NCBI GenBank assembly: GCA_030141605.1
Contig: JAQGDQ010000303.1
Location: 218,858-282,857, forward strand
DNA from: Tubiluchus corallicola
Lineage: Eukaryota > Priapulida > Priapulimorpha > Priapulimorphida > Tubiluchidae
Reading direction: 5' to 3'
Length of the DNA stretch: 64,000 bases
Translations under genes and position numbers: made by a program
The notes under the pieces: generated by a model
Told to the model about the DNA's origin: nothing
Databases searched by the model: none
The model's input: the letters and a program-made list of their open reading frames with translations, nothing else
Shown: piece by piece, positions 12,501 through 24,757 of the stretch
Layout of the letters: every line of letters starts with the position of its first letter
How positions within the stretch are numbered: position 1 is the first letter of the stretch

Positions 12501-14606
12501 CACCAGCCGACTGAAGAAGTCGAAGAACTTTTCTGAAAAACCCACAAAAAATTATCCGCCTTGTTTCTGTGAGAACAAATGATTCTTCCAGTTACAATAA
12601 CCAATATTCATGTTCACTACACGAGCAAACCTTTACATACTTAGTTACATTGTACCTTTTAAATGAACTTAACAATTTCAATAAGAAAAATCACGTTACA
12701 ACTTATGATATCGAGTAAAGCGAAGTCATCGGTAGCCACACAACAAAAATGTAACACTACTGCATTTGATGCATAAAATAATGTGGTAAAAATACAACCT
12801 ATGGCACATGATCAACTGGAAAATGCGTGTAAAAAAGCAAAGAATAACCTGTGATGTGGTCCGTCGACGATTTGCAAATCATTTGTGGCTGTTTTCCCAC
12901 ATTTAAATAAGCAAAATTCTAAACCTGTAAGTTACGGAAGCAACTGTGACAACAACCTGGATGCAGTTAGATTAGGATGATGACGGGGAAGCACTAGAGA
13001 TTCCAGCATTTCAATTACTCTGAATTTTTACACTAGTCAGGCGTGAAGAAGAAGCAAAATTGTGTACCTTTCTGGGTGACAAATAAAGTCCGAAAATCAT
13101 AAGCCTACACACAAGCATAGGCAGTGCAAAGTATTTTCCACGAACTGCAACATTAAGCATCTGGTAAAAGTATGAAAAAAGGGGTTACCATCCACAAGGT
13201 TCCTTGAAAAACAGGAGCAGTAGGGTGGCGGCAGCTTCCGATAATGATGCGAACGTAGAGATGAATAATTATCAGTATGAAAAATATATACCACCTGATG
13301 CAATCCATACTTGGCAACATTTAAACTTTCCATGTTATGATAAAAAATAAATAAACCTGTTTTTCAATGCAGCACAGACCAGTCTTTGACCTGAAAGGAA
13401 TGAACTCGTCATCAAAAGTAGATGTAAATATCACCTGTGATCAACACCTGCTAACGTCCTTCTCTGACTGGAACATAAAACCCACGTATTACATAAAACA
13501 ATTTACCATTTTCATCCGCATTGTTGGTAGTCAAATGGGAAGTATCATGATTTTTAGGCGGGACATTATATATTACACGATTATAATGAATTAAGTGGTT
13601 ACCTCACTGAGGTGTTCCTGTATATTTATCAGGTAACCTGTGAAAACCAAAACAGAATAATAAATCAAAGAGCACAGACATCAGAGCACGGTTTAAATGA
13701 GCATACAGCTGTTGCAATAATTTAATCAATCATTTAGCAAAATGAGTAAAAGCAAAAGCAATCAACTTAGCAACAAAGTTTCAGACATGTAGGGATAGCT
13801 TACTGCAAAATTTTACATGTTTTACATGTCTAAAAATCGTCAAAGCTATTTTATTGAGATAACGACCAAACTAGTACTATCTAAGTAGCTAATTTCGCTT
13901 AATATTATATATATATAATTGCAAAATAGATCCCTGTTATAGGTGCATTACATTACAAAAGGTACAAGTACATTTTACATGCCATGTTAAACAGATATAT
14001 TTTCAGAACCTACATCGATCCACTATAACTTTTACAACTATCCCACATTGACTAGTCTAAAAATTGTTTGTATACAAGTTGCAAAAATCACCCAATGAAA
14101 TACAATCATTAAAGCAAAAGCGCATTCAAGTGAATGTTTAACGCAAGAAGGAATAGTTTTCAAGCCGCGGAGCAGGAGTAGGACACTCCGGAGAAGGCCT
14201 CTTATTGCTTCATTTATTGCAAAACTTTAAAAACTGCCAACCGTGAATCTAATCTGCTGCGCCAACCAAGCATTCCCAAAACTAACAAACTAGACCAATC
14301 AGGCACACTGTGCAACACATTTATACCTGATTAATAAAAACTTTTCCGGATACATTTATTTTATTGTAATATAATATATTTCTACCAAAAATTATGATAA
14401 GCTTGTAAACATGTATATAATATACAACATTTTACCAATCTTTACCCCATGCTGGTACTCTTCAATGAACTATTTTTTTATTTACAATATAATGATTTTG
14501 TTTTGGTACTTGAGCATTAGCAGAATCAGTTACTAAGGTTGAAATAAAAGTCAACAATTGACCTGGAGTGCTTCCTAGGGAATCACTGAGCCAACGAAGC
14601 TCCATC
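9583..14606. other. Putative TIA1 intron, mostly featureless
   Basis: Contains the 83-bp array (11828-12417) and otherwise AT-rich unique sequence. The open frames at 13097-13333 (minus) and 13367-13594 (plus) show no motif, signal peptide or splice pattern that I trust. Confidence 0.55.
11828..12417. repeat. 83-bp tandem array, about 7 copies
   Basis: Units contain ACTCGATCTAATCTC and GACAAAATTTTGACATTTTG. The palindromic CAAAATTTTG occurs in each. Copies are nearly identical, differing mainly by CTTTT/CATTT after TAATCT. Confidence 0.95.
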
Positions 14607-15003
14607 TAGGGGCGTATGAAGACTTTACGAGGCTGATAGTTCCCTTTATAGTGCATTTATGGTTGCTTATGTAATGAGCAGATTAAACAATTACTTGTGG
14701 TGCATTTTTAGAAACACTATTAACCTAGCTTCCACGTGGTCATTATTAGCTACATGTATTTACATAGCGTTTATATTTAAGCAGGCTGTGCAACTGCTTG
14801 TTGTGTAATACCTTGCACCTGTTCGTTATGTGGCATTTATATAAAGTTGTGATTAGTAACCGCCTGTGGTGTGTTATAATATGTGCCCTTACATGAAAAT
14901 GAAACTAGACACATTTTCCGAGACTTTTTGTAAAATGTGACGTCCCTCAAACTTTGTCGCCCTAGACTATAGCCTAGTTAGCCTATTGGCTAATATGCCC
15001 CTG
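14607..15003. mobile_element. Probable hAT-like MITE with TAGGGGC/CAGGGGC ends
   Basis: Left end TAGGGGCGTATGAAG and right end complementary to CAGGGGCATATTAGC. The flanking octamers GCTCCATC (14599-14606) and GCTGCATC (15004-15011) differ at one base. Length is 397 bp, with no coding sequence recognised. The inverted ends are short and imperfect, so this call is weaker than for the CAGGGCCTATTTC family. Confidence 0.6.
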
Positions 15004-15103
15004 GCTGCATCACATTCCACATACTTTTAAACCGACTCAATTACGCGAAAAAAAAACTGCAGCGTCTTCGAATTCGTTTCTCAAGCGTTTCTAGAGTATA
15101 CTG

Positions 15104-15179
15104 CCAACCCTCCCTTGTTCTAGAGCCTCCTGGCAACCCTCCCTTGTTCTAGAGCCTCCTGGCAACCCTCCCTCGTTCC
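15104..15179. repeat. 31-33-bp tandem repeat, 2.4 copies
   Basis: Unit includes GGCAACCCTCCCTTGTTCTA and GAGCCTCCT. Near-perfect and recent. Confidence 0.9.
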
Positions 15180-15912
15180 TTTCTTCACCAAACCACTAAC
15201 AGTATTCAGAAGAATTATACATTAAAATTCTGAAACAAACAGAATGAAACAAGAGCTCTCCATCAAAGGTTCGTCTAAACTTGAGTCAATAAGTCATCTA
15301 AAACAACAAGGGAACATTAACCGTTTCATCGTGCTGTTCAATATTTGCTAAAAATGTGCATAAATCTGTAAACAATTCTAGCACGTGATCGAAAACGATA
15401 TCCTGGCAATGTTGGCAGCCTTCTTGTTTTTCTTGTGGATCACCGTGAGGACTTTGAGGGCACGTAGTACTGGATCATAGGCTGCCATATTTAGAAACGT
15501 GTGTTATAGGCTTTATACAGGCAAATATCAGTTAATGTACCAGCAAACACATTAATTTGTCCCAATGCAAAAATATGGCATTTACAAAAATATTCAGGGA
15601 GAAATACGGGAGAAATTCAGGGACGTGTGTACACTGAATGTGGGTGTATGCATTGTCTTGTGCTACTAGAAAGAAAAACAGAAAAGGATTTTTATGTTAA
15701 GTGTTTATTGCAATCGGTGTTATAAAGATGACGAGTAGTGGTAATTTACAATATTGCAAGTGGACCGTTTCTTAGCACACATTTTGCCTTGGACCCAGTT
15801 TACCTGGCGTGGATAAGTAGGCCTACTTTATTTGAAAAGCAACGTTGCAAGTACCTGTTACTTAGTCAATCGAGTATTTCTTGACATTCTACTATACACG
15901 TTACTAAAAAAG

Positions 15913-16362
15913 CAGGGCCGGAACTAGATGTGGCAAGTGGGGGGGGGGCGCAAAAATTTTCTGGGGGGGGGGGGGGCGAGGTATCCGAAGTGGTTAAAAA
16001 ATGGTTAAGCCAATTTTAACCCCTTTTATACTGCATGCAGGCCTATAATTAGCATGTGTGTAGGACGGCGTAGCGGACAGAGCAATAATGAGAAAATTAA
16101 CTCTCAGTTAACCTAACGTTATTAATGTGCCTCTAACTAAATTGTTATTTACAGAAATTTATCACACACAAGTTTTAAGAAAATAATACACTGAAGCTAC
16201 CAAACATTTTTTTACCTAATTCTAATTCATATTGAAAATGATTACATGCGAACTGCAATTTTCACTGCAAAAAAAATTATTTGTCCGATTTTGCAGGGGG
16301 GGGTGGCGCAAATTTTGACAGGGGGCGCTCTCCTCGCTCCCCCCCCCCTAGTTCCGCCCCTG
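15913..16362. mobile_element. hAT-type MITE with CAGGGCCGGAACTAG ends
   Basis: Left end CAGGGCCGGAACTAG and right end CTAGTTCCGCCCCTG are inverted with one difference. The perfect 8-bp duplication TAAAAAAG (15905-15912 and 16363-16370) flanks the 450-bp element. Subterminal sequence is poly-G rich with inverted GCGCAAAATTTT-like blocks. A short minus-strand open frame across the right end is an artefact of the G-rich terminus. Confidence 0.92.
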
Positions 16363-17127
16363 TAAAAAAGACTAGGGTATGTGAGTTCAGAACAACGGCT
16401 AATTTGCAGTAATAAAACTTGACGATTCCTTTGAACAATGAGTTTTTTAGTCACAACCTATGCTAACGTCAGAAAAAACGCTTACAAAGGCCTTCACGGA
16501 TGAAACAACGCCCGAGCGATAACACACGACTCTCAAACAAACAAATAAACAAATAATTTAAAAGTTGTCAAAAGTGTCAACTGTAACCAGAGGTAACTTC
16601 CGCCCTAACAGTTTCACTTTCTGTTTGTAATTACTAACAAAACTTGTCTTGTAATTGAACTTCCTCCTAATGCCACTAGGCGACATCCCCACCCAAAAAA
16701 TGCAAGTCTTATTGGTCACCATCGACGTGTCATCGGAATACGAGTGCTAACCAAAGCATGCGACCAACCACATGGCTTCCTCTAAAGGTATTGAACAAAT
16801 AGCCCATTCTGGATTATTAGTCAACAGAGGGCGTACATGCGTGTCCGGCAAGGCCTCGGGAGAGCACGTTATATTTCGCTTCGTTTATACATGTTTTATG
16901 ACTCGCTGATGAAACTGCGCCCAGCAACAGAATCTCAATCAACTTGAGGTAGATTAGATGTTAAGCGAAATGTTGAGGTATGGCCTCATGGTTAGGTACA
17001 CTCAAGTACACACATCTGTAGGCAGGTCGAACCGAGAGACAAGCACACTGCAATCAACACGTCTTACTGGAGAGTATGCTCTTTGATATGACTAAATTAG
17101 AACGTGTCAGTTATAACTAGTAATGGC

Positions 17128-17703
<576 letters not shown>

Positions 17704-18223
17704 GTAATGGCTTCCAAATACTAGAGATAAGGGAAGCCGTAAAACAATAGCAGTAGAAGTAACTAGACAGCAAAGCTGATGCACACTTCAGCCACGTCAC
17801 TGAACCAGAACAATATTGGGGCCCAATTAAGACCGCACATACAAACAGCTGCCTGAGTGTGGTTAGTAAGATAAAATGTGTACCTGGTTACGTTCTGAGT
17901 TTAATCTGGACCCATATTGTCCACAGCCATTAGTTAAGAGTTCCTTCGAAGCTTCAAAGATGAGGTCTCAACTTATGAAGAACGACTATCTTTTAACCTG
18001 GTAGTGGCAGTAATTTAATCACCCATAGGAAATCTTTTTTCCCGAATTCATATTTATCCTTTCCTCTGGCAGCGTAGAATAAAAAGCTATTCCCATAATT
18101 AAACGCTACGCAATTATGATAAGCGTATGATAATGATATTCCTTACAGCAATTATGGTAAGTACTAAGTAGTACCTTACACAAATTACGGACTCACTGTT
18201 GCACGTTACGGCAATTCAGTAAG

Positions 18224-18638
18224 CCTTTTCACAGTTCCAGTCTCCAGCGATTGAAGGTGGTCGTGAAAAGGTCAAAGGTTAAGTGTACCAAATAACGCAT
18301 TTAGGTACACTTGACAAGGCATCGCAGCCCATGCTGTTGTAATAGTAACAGCTTTAACATCGAGCTAGAGCCTTACTTAGTCCATTTTTTCTTGCTCCCA
18401 AGCAAGATACTGCTAGTACGTCACTCTATGCATAGATTAGTACATAATTAAGCAAACGCATAGATTAGTACATAATTAAGTAAGTCCAGGCAAAACAACT
18501 ACAGTTACTGAGCCGGTGCGGCAAACGGCTTTGCTTTACCCACGTCACATGACGGTTGCAATTAAGACGCGTTGCTGTGGTAGACTTAACCTTTGACCTA
18601 GAACAACTGCGCGTGTGCACAACGAAACTGTGAAAAGG
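18224..18638. mobile_element. TIR element with DR1-like motifs, copy 1
   Basis: Ends CCTTTTCACAGTT and AACTGTGAAAAGG (after one differing base) are inverted. Inside each lies AGGTCAAAGGTTA (18269-18281) or its complement (18587-18599). The same 0.4-kb sequence recurs at 37998-38378 in the same orientation. Copy 1 contains an extra 23-bp tandem duplication (GCATAGATTAGTACATAATT region, 18428-18481). No convincing target duplication, so superfamily unassigned. Confidence 0.7.
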
Positions 18639-20397
18639 GTATTACTGATACCAAACAAATGAATGAATACAGGCTAAGAAGTGCAGAGAAAAATATGTTC
18701 CGCGATACCCAAGTGAAATTTGTCATTACCCTCCTGGACAAAATGACCTAGAAATAAACTTTCAGTTATGAATCTCCAGCATCATAGCATCGCCCAATAA
18801 GTCTCATTAGCCTACAGCAGCAGAGCTAATGCGAGATATTACAGCTTGGAAAAGCAATATCCATCAGCTGGAGCACAAGTGAATGATCCTCAGTCTAAGA
18901 AGCATTCAAACAAACATGAAATGCTACTTAAACTTCCCCACGGATGAATTGCTCTCTACGGCTTGACACGTCAACACGTGTACGTTAATACAGTACAATG
19001 CGTCGACTTAAGAAGCCACAATAATGGCAAATAAACACGCGTTTTACGAAATTAATTTCAAACTTTTACACCAGGTGGCTTCTCTAAGTATTAAATTGTA
19101 TACAGCAGACTACTTTGGTGTAAATGTAAATACATTTTCCCGATCATTTGTTTAAGAGTGAAATAAGGAAGGGTGGGGGGGGGGTAAGACATTCATTTTC
19201 GATAACGTCATTTCTTCGCGCTTTTAAATGCACAATAACGTAGCACTTTGTCTTACAAGCTTGTATGAATTACAGACTATATTCGTGTGTTCTCATTGTG
19301 GCACAATAACGTAGCACTTTGTCTTATAGTGGCACAATAACGTGGCACTTTGTCTTACAAACTTGTATGAATTACAGACTATATTCGCGAAGTTCGTGTA
19401 GTAAAATTTCATCTAATTTTCCTTCAAACGATCGAAACTACCTTCACTTAAATAATTTTTTGTCCCGTCTGGTATCTCCGATTTTAGGTAAGTACCTTTC
19501 CACGCATGCGCGTTGCCATTGTGTACATACTAAACGCTAAACGCTCCGGAAAATAAAAACTTATTAATATTGAGTTTCAAGTGTATCTATAGTTTTTTTC
19601 AATAATGTACTTAGTGCGTGTGAAATTTAATTTAGTATGACAAAGATTTGCACTAAAAAACGTGAAATTAATGACGTTTAATATTTCAAACACTTACAGC
19701 ACTTCGGTGGTTTCAGCAAAACATCCTAAGTGCATAAACTGATGCAGGATAAATGTATTGTGTAGTTACGGACGCACTGCTATCTAGAGAACAATGAGAT
19801 TCTTTTTCAGAAAAACAATGGAAAGTTTTTGTGGTTTTGGAAAAGTAACACAGCGAATTTCACCTCAATATTAACAAACTACGGAACAATGGCACATTAT
19901 GAAGATTCTTCTAGAATTACAATAAAGAGGAGGGGGGGGGGGGTAAAACGTGCAAATAATAAGACAACACAAGTAACTTTACCTGTATTTTAATGTTGAT
20001 ATATTATATCACAATGAAAATAACTATAAGCTCAAAAAACAATGAAAAGATTCTTTCGATTTACCAAGGGTAGATGGTCCATGTTTTTTCATAACAAGTC
20101 AGTAACTTTATAGTGTAATTTACCATTGTTTGGAAAACCAAGGATTCCCATTCATAGATAACTTCACAAGAGAAATGCCCATACTAATTAAACATTTTAA
20201 AAACTGGCGTTTCAAACACAAGCCGTATAATAGAAAAATGAAACCACAGAAGTGCAAAACTTTAATTATTAATTAAATAAATTAATTAACGTACTTATTA
20301 ATCAAAATAAATAAACAAACAAATAAAAAAAGAATTATTACTAATAAATGTTGTGACTTTCTACTGAGCCTACATAATATACCTAGCAATAAGAAGC
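18639..20397. other. AT-rich stretch with poly-G runs
   Basis: Holds the repeat at 19229-19386 and G-runs of about 9-10 at 19176 and 19933. No gene recognised. Confidence 0.5.
19229..19386. repeat. Nested tandem duplication of GCACAATAACGTAGCAC
   Basis: Three copies of GCACAATAACGT(A/G)GCAC. The first and third continue into GTATGAATTACAGACTATAT, while the middle one is only about 31 bases long. This suggests a 71-bp duplication followed by a partial one. Confidence 0.85.
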
Positions 20398-20627
20398 TAG
20401 GGGTGTTCGATGATCGGGACGGGATCGAAGTCCGGGTCGGGCTCCAGTGGTCGAGTTCGATGACCGGGTCGAGACGAAATGTTCGGGATCGGGGTTCCCC
20501 ACCGTAAACCAATTATCAGTAAATGGGGATATAACAACCGAATTCCGCAATTTTAGCTCCACTCGTTTAATATTGATAACTGTGACATGATTCACTCACT
20601 CGGGTACGTTCAAACCATGCTGGTTTC

Positions 20628-20912
20628 TGCGTGGTAAAAACGGCACAGGAAAATAGCATAAATGGAAAAGCAGGAAAAAATGGCACATATGTTATTTTGA
20701 TGCAATTGATTTCTATGGTGCGCAGTAAAATGCCACAGGAAAAAATGGCACAAGAAAAAATGGCACAGAAATAAAAAATGCACAGGAAAAAAATGGCACA
20801 AATGGAAAAGTAGGAAAAAATGGCACATATGTTATTTTGATACAACTATTTTCTATGGTGCGCGGCAAAAATGGCACAGGAAAAGTGGCACAGGAAAAAA
20901 GGCACATGAGTC
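20628..20912. repeat. Degenerate TGGCACAGGAAAA repeats
   Basis: Irregular repeats of TGGCACAGGAAAAA and a longer motif with TGGCACATATGTTATTTTGA. An inverted set of the same motif lies at 21577-21690. On the minus strand it can be read as Cys-His-Phe-Phe-rich peptides in several frames, which is a by-product of the repeat. Confidence 0.75.
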
Positions 20913-22204
20913 ATTTTGATGCAATTGATTTCTATAATAAAACTAGAATGCGTTCAGTAGGAAGCAGATCTCTGTCAAAGCTGAACAATCCTTAAACTTA
21001 TTTGACCGATTCTTAAAATTTAAAAAAAAACTTATAACACAAAGATAAAAAATATGCAAAAATGTACAGCATTGGTATTATATAGAGTATAGACTAGCAA
21101 GACTCATTTGTTCATTAAATAGATTTATAATAAATAATGCACGAATGTTCCACATAGTGTTTGTCTACCTTTTTAGCCATTAATTTTGGCGATTGTAATA
21201 GATTGCAAATATATACCTACCAAGTCAGCTTATTAACTATATACATTAATAAGCAAAAGAAGTACTAAATACTCCCTCTGAGACTGCTACGAATGTTTTT
21301 TTTTGTATGTGGTGTTTGGTCAAGTTCTACAGAAAAAGAACAGGCAAAAAGATTCCCATTTTGGCACCCCCTAAACACGCCTTTCTTCACAAAGCTTCTT
21401 GGAAATCTCTTGTATAGTTTTTGCATAGTAGGTTTACTGGCATAATGGACAAAAAACAACCAAACAAACAGACAAACAAAGAAACTGTGTTGAAGCATAA
21501 CTTTCTTGACAGAAGTAAAAATAGCTAAAAAAATTTATCTCCCACTGTAACCCTAAGCCTAAACACATATTTTGCTAAGTGTGCCATTTTTACCTACTTT
21601 TCCATTTGTGTCATTGTTTCCTGTGCCATTTTTACCTACTTTTCCATTTGTGTCATTGTTTCCTGTGCCATTTTTTTGTTGTGCCATTTTACCATCATTG
21701 GATTTCTATAATAAAACTAGCATGTGCTCAGCAGGACGTAGATCTCTGGTTCTTATGATTGAACTCTGATTCTTGTGATTAAAAAACGTAAAGAAAAATA
21801 ATCAATCAAAGGCACAAAAACGTATCTGCATTCCTATAAATGTAGACTAGCAAAGGACTCACAAAACATTTTGTGCATTAAGCAGAATTATAATCAATAA
21901 TTTGCGAACATTCCACATAGTGTTTATCTACCTTTCTTCAACCATTAATTTTGGCTATGTAAGAGAAATATATATATATATCAATATATACATTCGTATT
22001 TGTATGTATGTATGTAAAAAGTCGGCTTACCAGGACGAATTCACTCTGTAGGCGCCGCGAAAAACTAATCACGCGTTACTTGAAACTACTTAAAAGACAT
22101 TTAAAAAAATAGCGCAATGTAAATAAGATTAATTTGCGCGATGAATAAATGGCTCATTTTTCATCTTATGTTTGAAGCGGTCTCGAGACAGGATGAGTAA
22201 ACGC

Positions 22205-22514
22205 AAGAAGTTTGGGAACGGGGTTCGGGATTTGTCCGAATGTTCGGGAACGGGATTTGGGATTTGACCGAACGTTCGGGAACGGGGGTTTGTGATTTGA
22301 CCGAACGTTCGGGAACGGGGTTCGGGATTTGACCGAACGTTCGGGAACGGGGTTCGGGATTTGACCGAACGTTCGGGAACGGGGTTCGGGATTTGACCGA
22401 ACGTTCGGAAACGGGGTTCGGGATTTGACCGAATGTTCAGGAACGGGGTTCGGGATTTGACCGAACGTTCGGAAACGGGGTTCGGGATTTGACCGAACAT
22501 TCGGGAACCGGGAT
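22205..22514. repeat. 32-bp tandem array with palindromic CCGAACGTTCGG
   Basis: About nine to ten units built on GGTTCGGGATTTGACCGAAC. Each junction forms the palindrome CCGAACGTTCGG. It lies just inside the right end of the 2.2 kb hAT-like element, where transposase-binding subterminal repeats are expected. The long minus-strand open frames are repeat translations. Confidence 0.9.
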
Positions 22515-22932
22515 GCGACATTTGAAGACAGTTCGAGAACGAGGTTTCGGGGGCCGGGATGTTGGCGAAACAACCCCGATTCCGAACACCCCCTATGAGA
22601 AACACAAGAATGAAACAATAACAGGTCAAGTGTAAGGACCTAGTTACGAGTCCAGGGAAAAGTACCATATGGCAAACATTTCTTTGTAGCTAGCAGCAAG
22701 CAATAAAAATATCGATAAAAATAAGTGGGGGTAATTGTGCATCATCAACGTTTATTATTGATCGAGGAAGAAGTGACTAAGCAATTGATGCACCTGTGTG
22801 CAAAATGATAACCTACCTAGACAACAACTAGATGTAATCACATGGACAGAGGCGCTAGAAGACCGTGTTATTAGTTATTATTTTTAAGCAGTTTCTTAAT
22901 TTTTTAAATAGTTAAGGTATGAAATCCTAAAA

Positions 22933-23900
22933 ACAGTCTCAAATCTACAAACCCTGTTCACACAATCACAGTCCCAAATCTACAAACCCTTGTTCACACA
23001 TCACAGTCCCAAATTTACAAACCCTCGTTCACACAATCATAGTCCCAAATCTACAAACTCTTGTTCACACATTCACAGTCCCAAATTTACAAACCCTCGT
23101 TCACACAATCACAGTCCCAAATCTACAAACCCTTGTTCACACAATCACAGTCCCAAATCTACAAACCCTTGTTCGAACAATCACAGTCCCAAATCTACAA
23201 ACCCTTGTTACAATCACAGTCCCAAATCTACAAACCCTTGTTCACAATCACAGTCCCAAATCTACAAACCCTTGTTCACAATCACAGTCCCAAATCTACA
23301 AACCCTTGTTCACACAATCACAGTCCAAATCTACAAACCCTTGTTCACACAATCACAGTCCCAAATCTACAAACCCTTGTTCACACAATCACAGTCCCAA
23401 ATCTACAAACCCTTGTTCACACAATCACAGTCCCAAATCTACAAACCCTTGTTCACACAATCACAGTCCCAAATCTACAAACCCTCGTTCACACAATCAC
23501 AGTCCCAAATCTACAAACTCTTGTTCACACATTCACAGTCCCAAATCTACAAACCCTTGTTCACACAATCACAGTCCCAAATCTACAAACCCTTGTTCGA
23601 ACAATCACAGTCCCAAATCTACAAACCCTTGTTCACACAATCACAGTCCCAAATCTACAAACCCTTGTTCACACAATCACAGTCTCAAATCTACAAACCC
23701 TTGTTCACACAATCACAGTCCAAAATCTACAAACCCTTGTTCGAACAATCACAGTCCCAAATCTACAAACCCTTGTTCACACAATCACAGTCCCAAATCT
23801 ACAAACCCTTGTTCGAACAATCACAGTCCCAAATCTACAAACCCTTGTTCACACAATCACAGTCCCAAATCTACAAACCCTTGTTCACACAATCAATCTA
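22933..23900. repeat. 36-bp tandem array, about 27 copies
   Basis: Unit built from CAATCACAGTCCCAAATCTA and CAAACCCTTGTTCACA. Because 36 is divisible by three, all three forward frames stay open for hundreds of codons and read as repeated 12-residue peptides (such as NHSPKSTNPCSH). Some units carry GTTCGAACA instead of GTTCACACA, and a few lack 4 or more bases. I treat this as a minisatellite, not a gene. Confidence 0.95.
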
Positions 23901-24185
23901 CACACCTGTAACATTAACGAGAGCACTTCTTTTGCGGTTAACTAACTAGCTGTGAATTTCTGCACGCCCTGCGGTGGGAAGCCATATATATCAGCCATAC
24001 ATTGTTAGTACATACATGAACGATTCGCTCGTGTGCCCATTGATCAAAGAGAAACAATACGGGAAACAGCGAAACAGTACATTACTCTGTGTAACATTCA
24101 TCAACACGTCTACCCTGATGTTTACTTTACCTGGCAAAACCTCAATCAAGTTGACTATGATATTAAATATAGCCAGAGCTGAGCT

Positions 24186-24757
24186 ATGATGTCGATCAAT
24201 GTGAAATGGCGCTCAAGTATGGCACGGCAATTCATTGCAAATGTTGGTCCAAGGCTTTGGAATGACATAAATGATGAATTAAAAACTGTTCAGCCAATTC
24301 AAAAATTTAAAAAGAAATACAGAGCAATGATTCTCAACATCCTAATTTCCCACACCTACTGTAGCAGTCATACCACAATCCTGGTACAGATTATGCAAAA
24401 CAAGGCATCATTGATAAATCTTTAGAGATGATGTCAACATAGCACAATCTATTATCTTTCTTCCTACCATTTCCACTAACACATCCTTCTACCCTTCCTG
24501 TGTGATCTAACCTTACTCCCAGTTCTTTTTTTTGTTCACTCATCCATTCTTTTTTTATCGGGTTCACATGACAGTGGGCTTATACAAACCTTTGCTTCTC
24601 TAGCCCACTGCAGTACAATTATTCTTTCATGATAACGACAGTGTAGGAAACATAACAATTTAATACAGTATGACGTAGTAATTTTGATGTCACTGTGTGC
24701 TTAATGTCATTATATTGTACTGAATGTGATAATAATAAATAATAAAATAATAATAAC
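24186..24757 (+). mobile_element. 5'-truncated LINE 3' end, copy 2
   Basis: Second copy of the LINE at 9058-9582, reaching about 65 bases further 5'. Its frame includes ARQFIANVGPRLWNDINDEL and the Lys-rich KKKYRAMIL helix, the usual end of CR1/RTE-like reverse transcriptases. About 10 bases are missing after MILN relative to copy 1, which shifts the frame off the original stop. The tail is AATAATAAATAATAAAATAA. This fragment cannot move on its own. Confidence 0.8.

Larger units (their letters stand above)
20398..22595. mobile_element. Large (2.2 kb) hAT-like non-autonomous element with TAGGGGTGTTCG ends
   Basis: The left end TAGGGGTGTTCGATGATCGG and the right end, complementary to TAGGGGGTGTTCGGAATCGG, form inverted termini. 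The flanking octamers TAAGAAGC (20390-20397) and TGAGAAAC (22596-22603) agree at six of eight, as for an old insertion. Inside are GTTCGGGA-type subterminal repeats, expanded on the right into a 32-bp array, arrays of a TGGCACAGGAAAA motif, and a diverged direct duplication of about 330 bp (20928-21260 and 21701-22030). No transposase frame is visible. The ends resemble those of the 7.11 kb element. Confidence 0.6.

Noticed and set aside
22129-22668. Minus-strand RSNPEPRSRTFGQI repeat frames
   Set aside because: They come from the 32-bp array inside a hAT-like element; three frames are equally open.
22933-23900. Possible CRISPR array
   Set aside because: Units are contiguous with no unique spacers, the context is eukaryotic and no cas genes exist. 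The same holds for the 52-, 55-, 58- and 91-bp arrays.
22933-23949. Three overlapping long plus-strand open frames (up to about 319 codons)
   Set aside because: They are translations of a 36-bp minisatellite in all three frames. The period is divisible by three, so stops are avoided automatically, and no non-repeat domain is attached.
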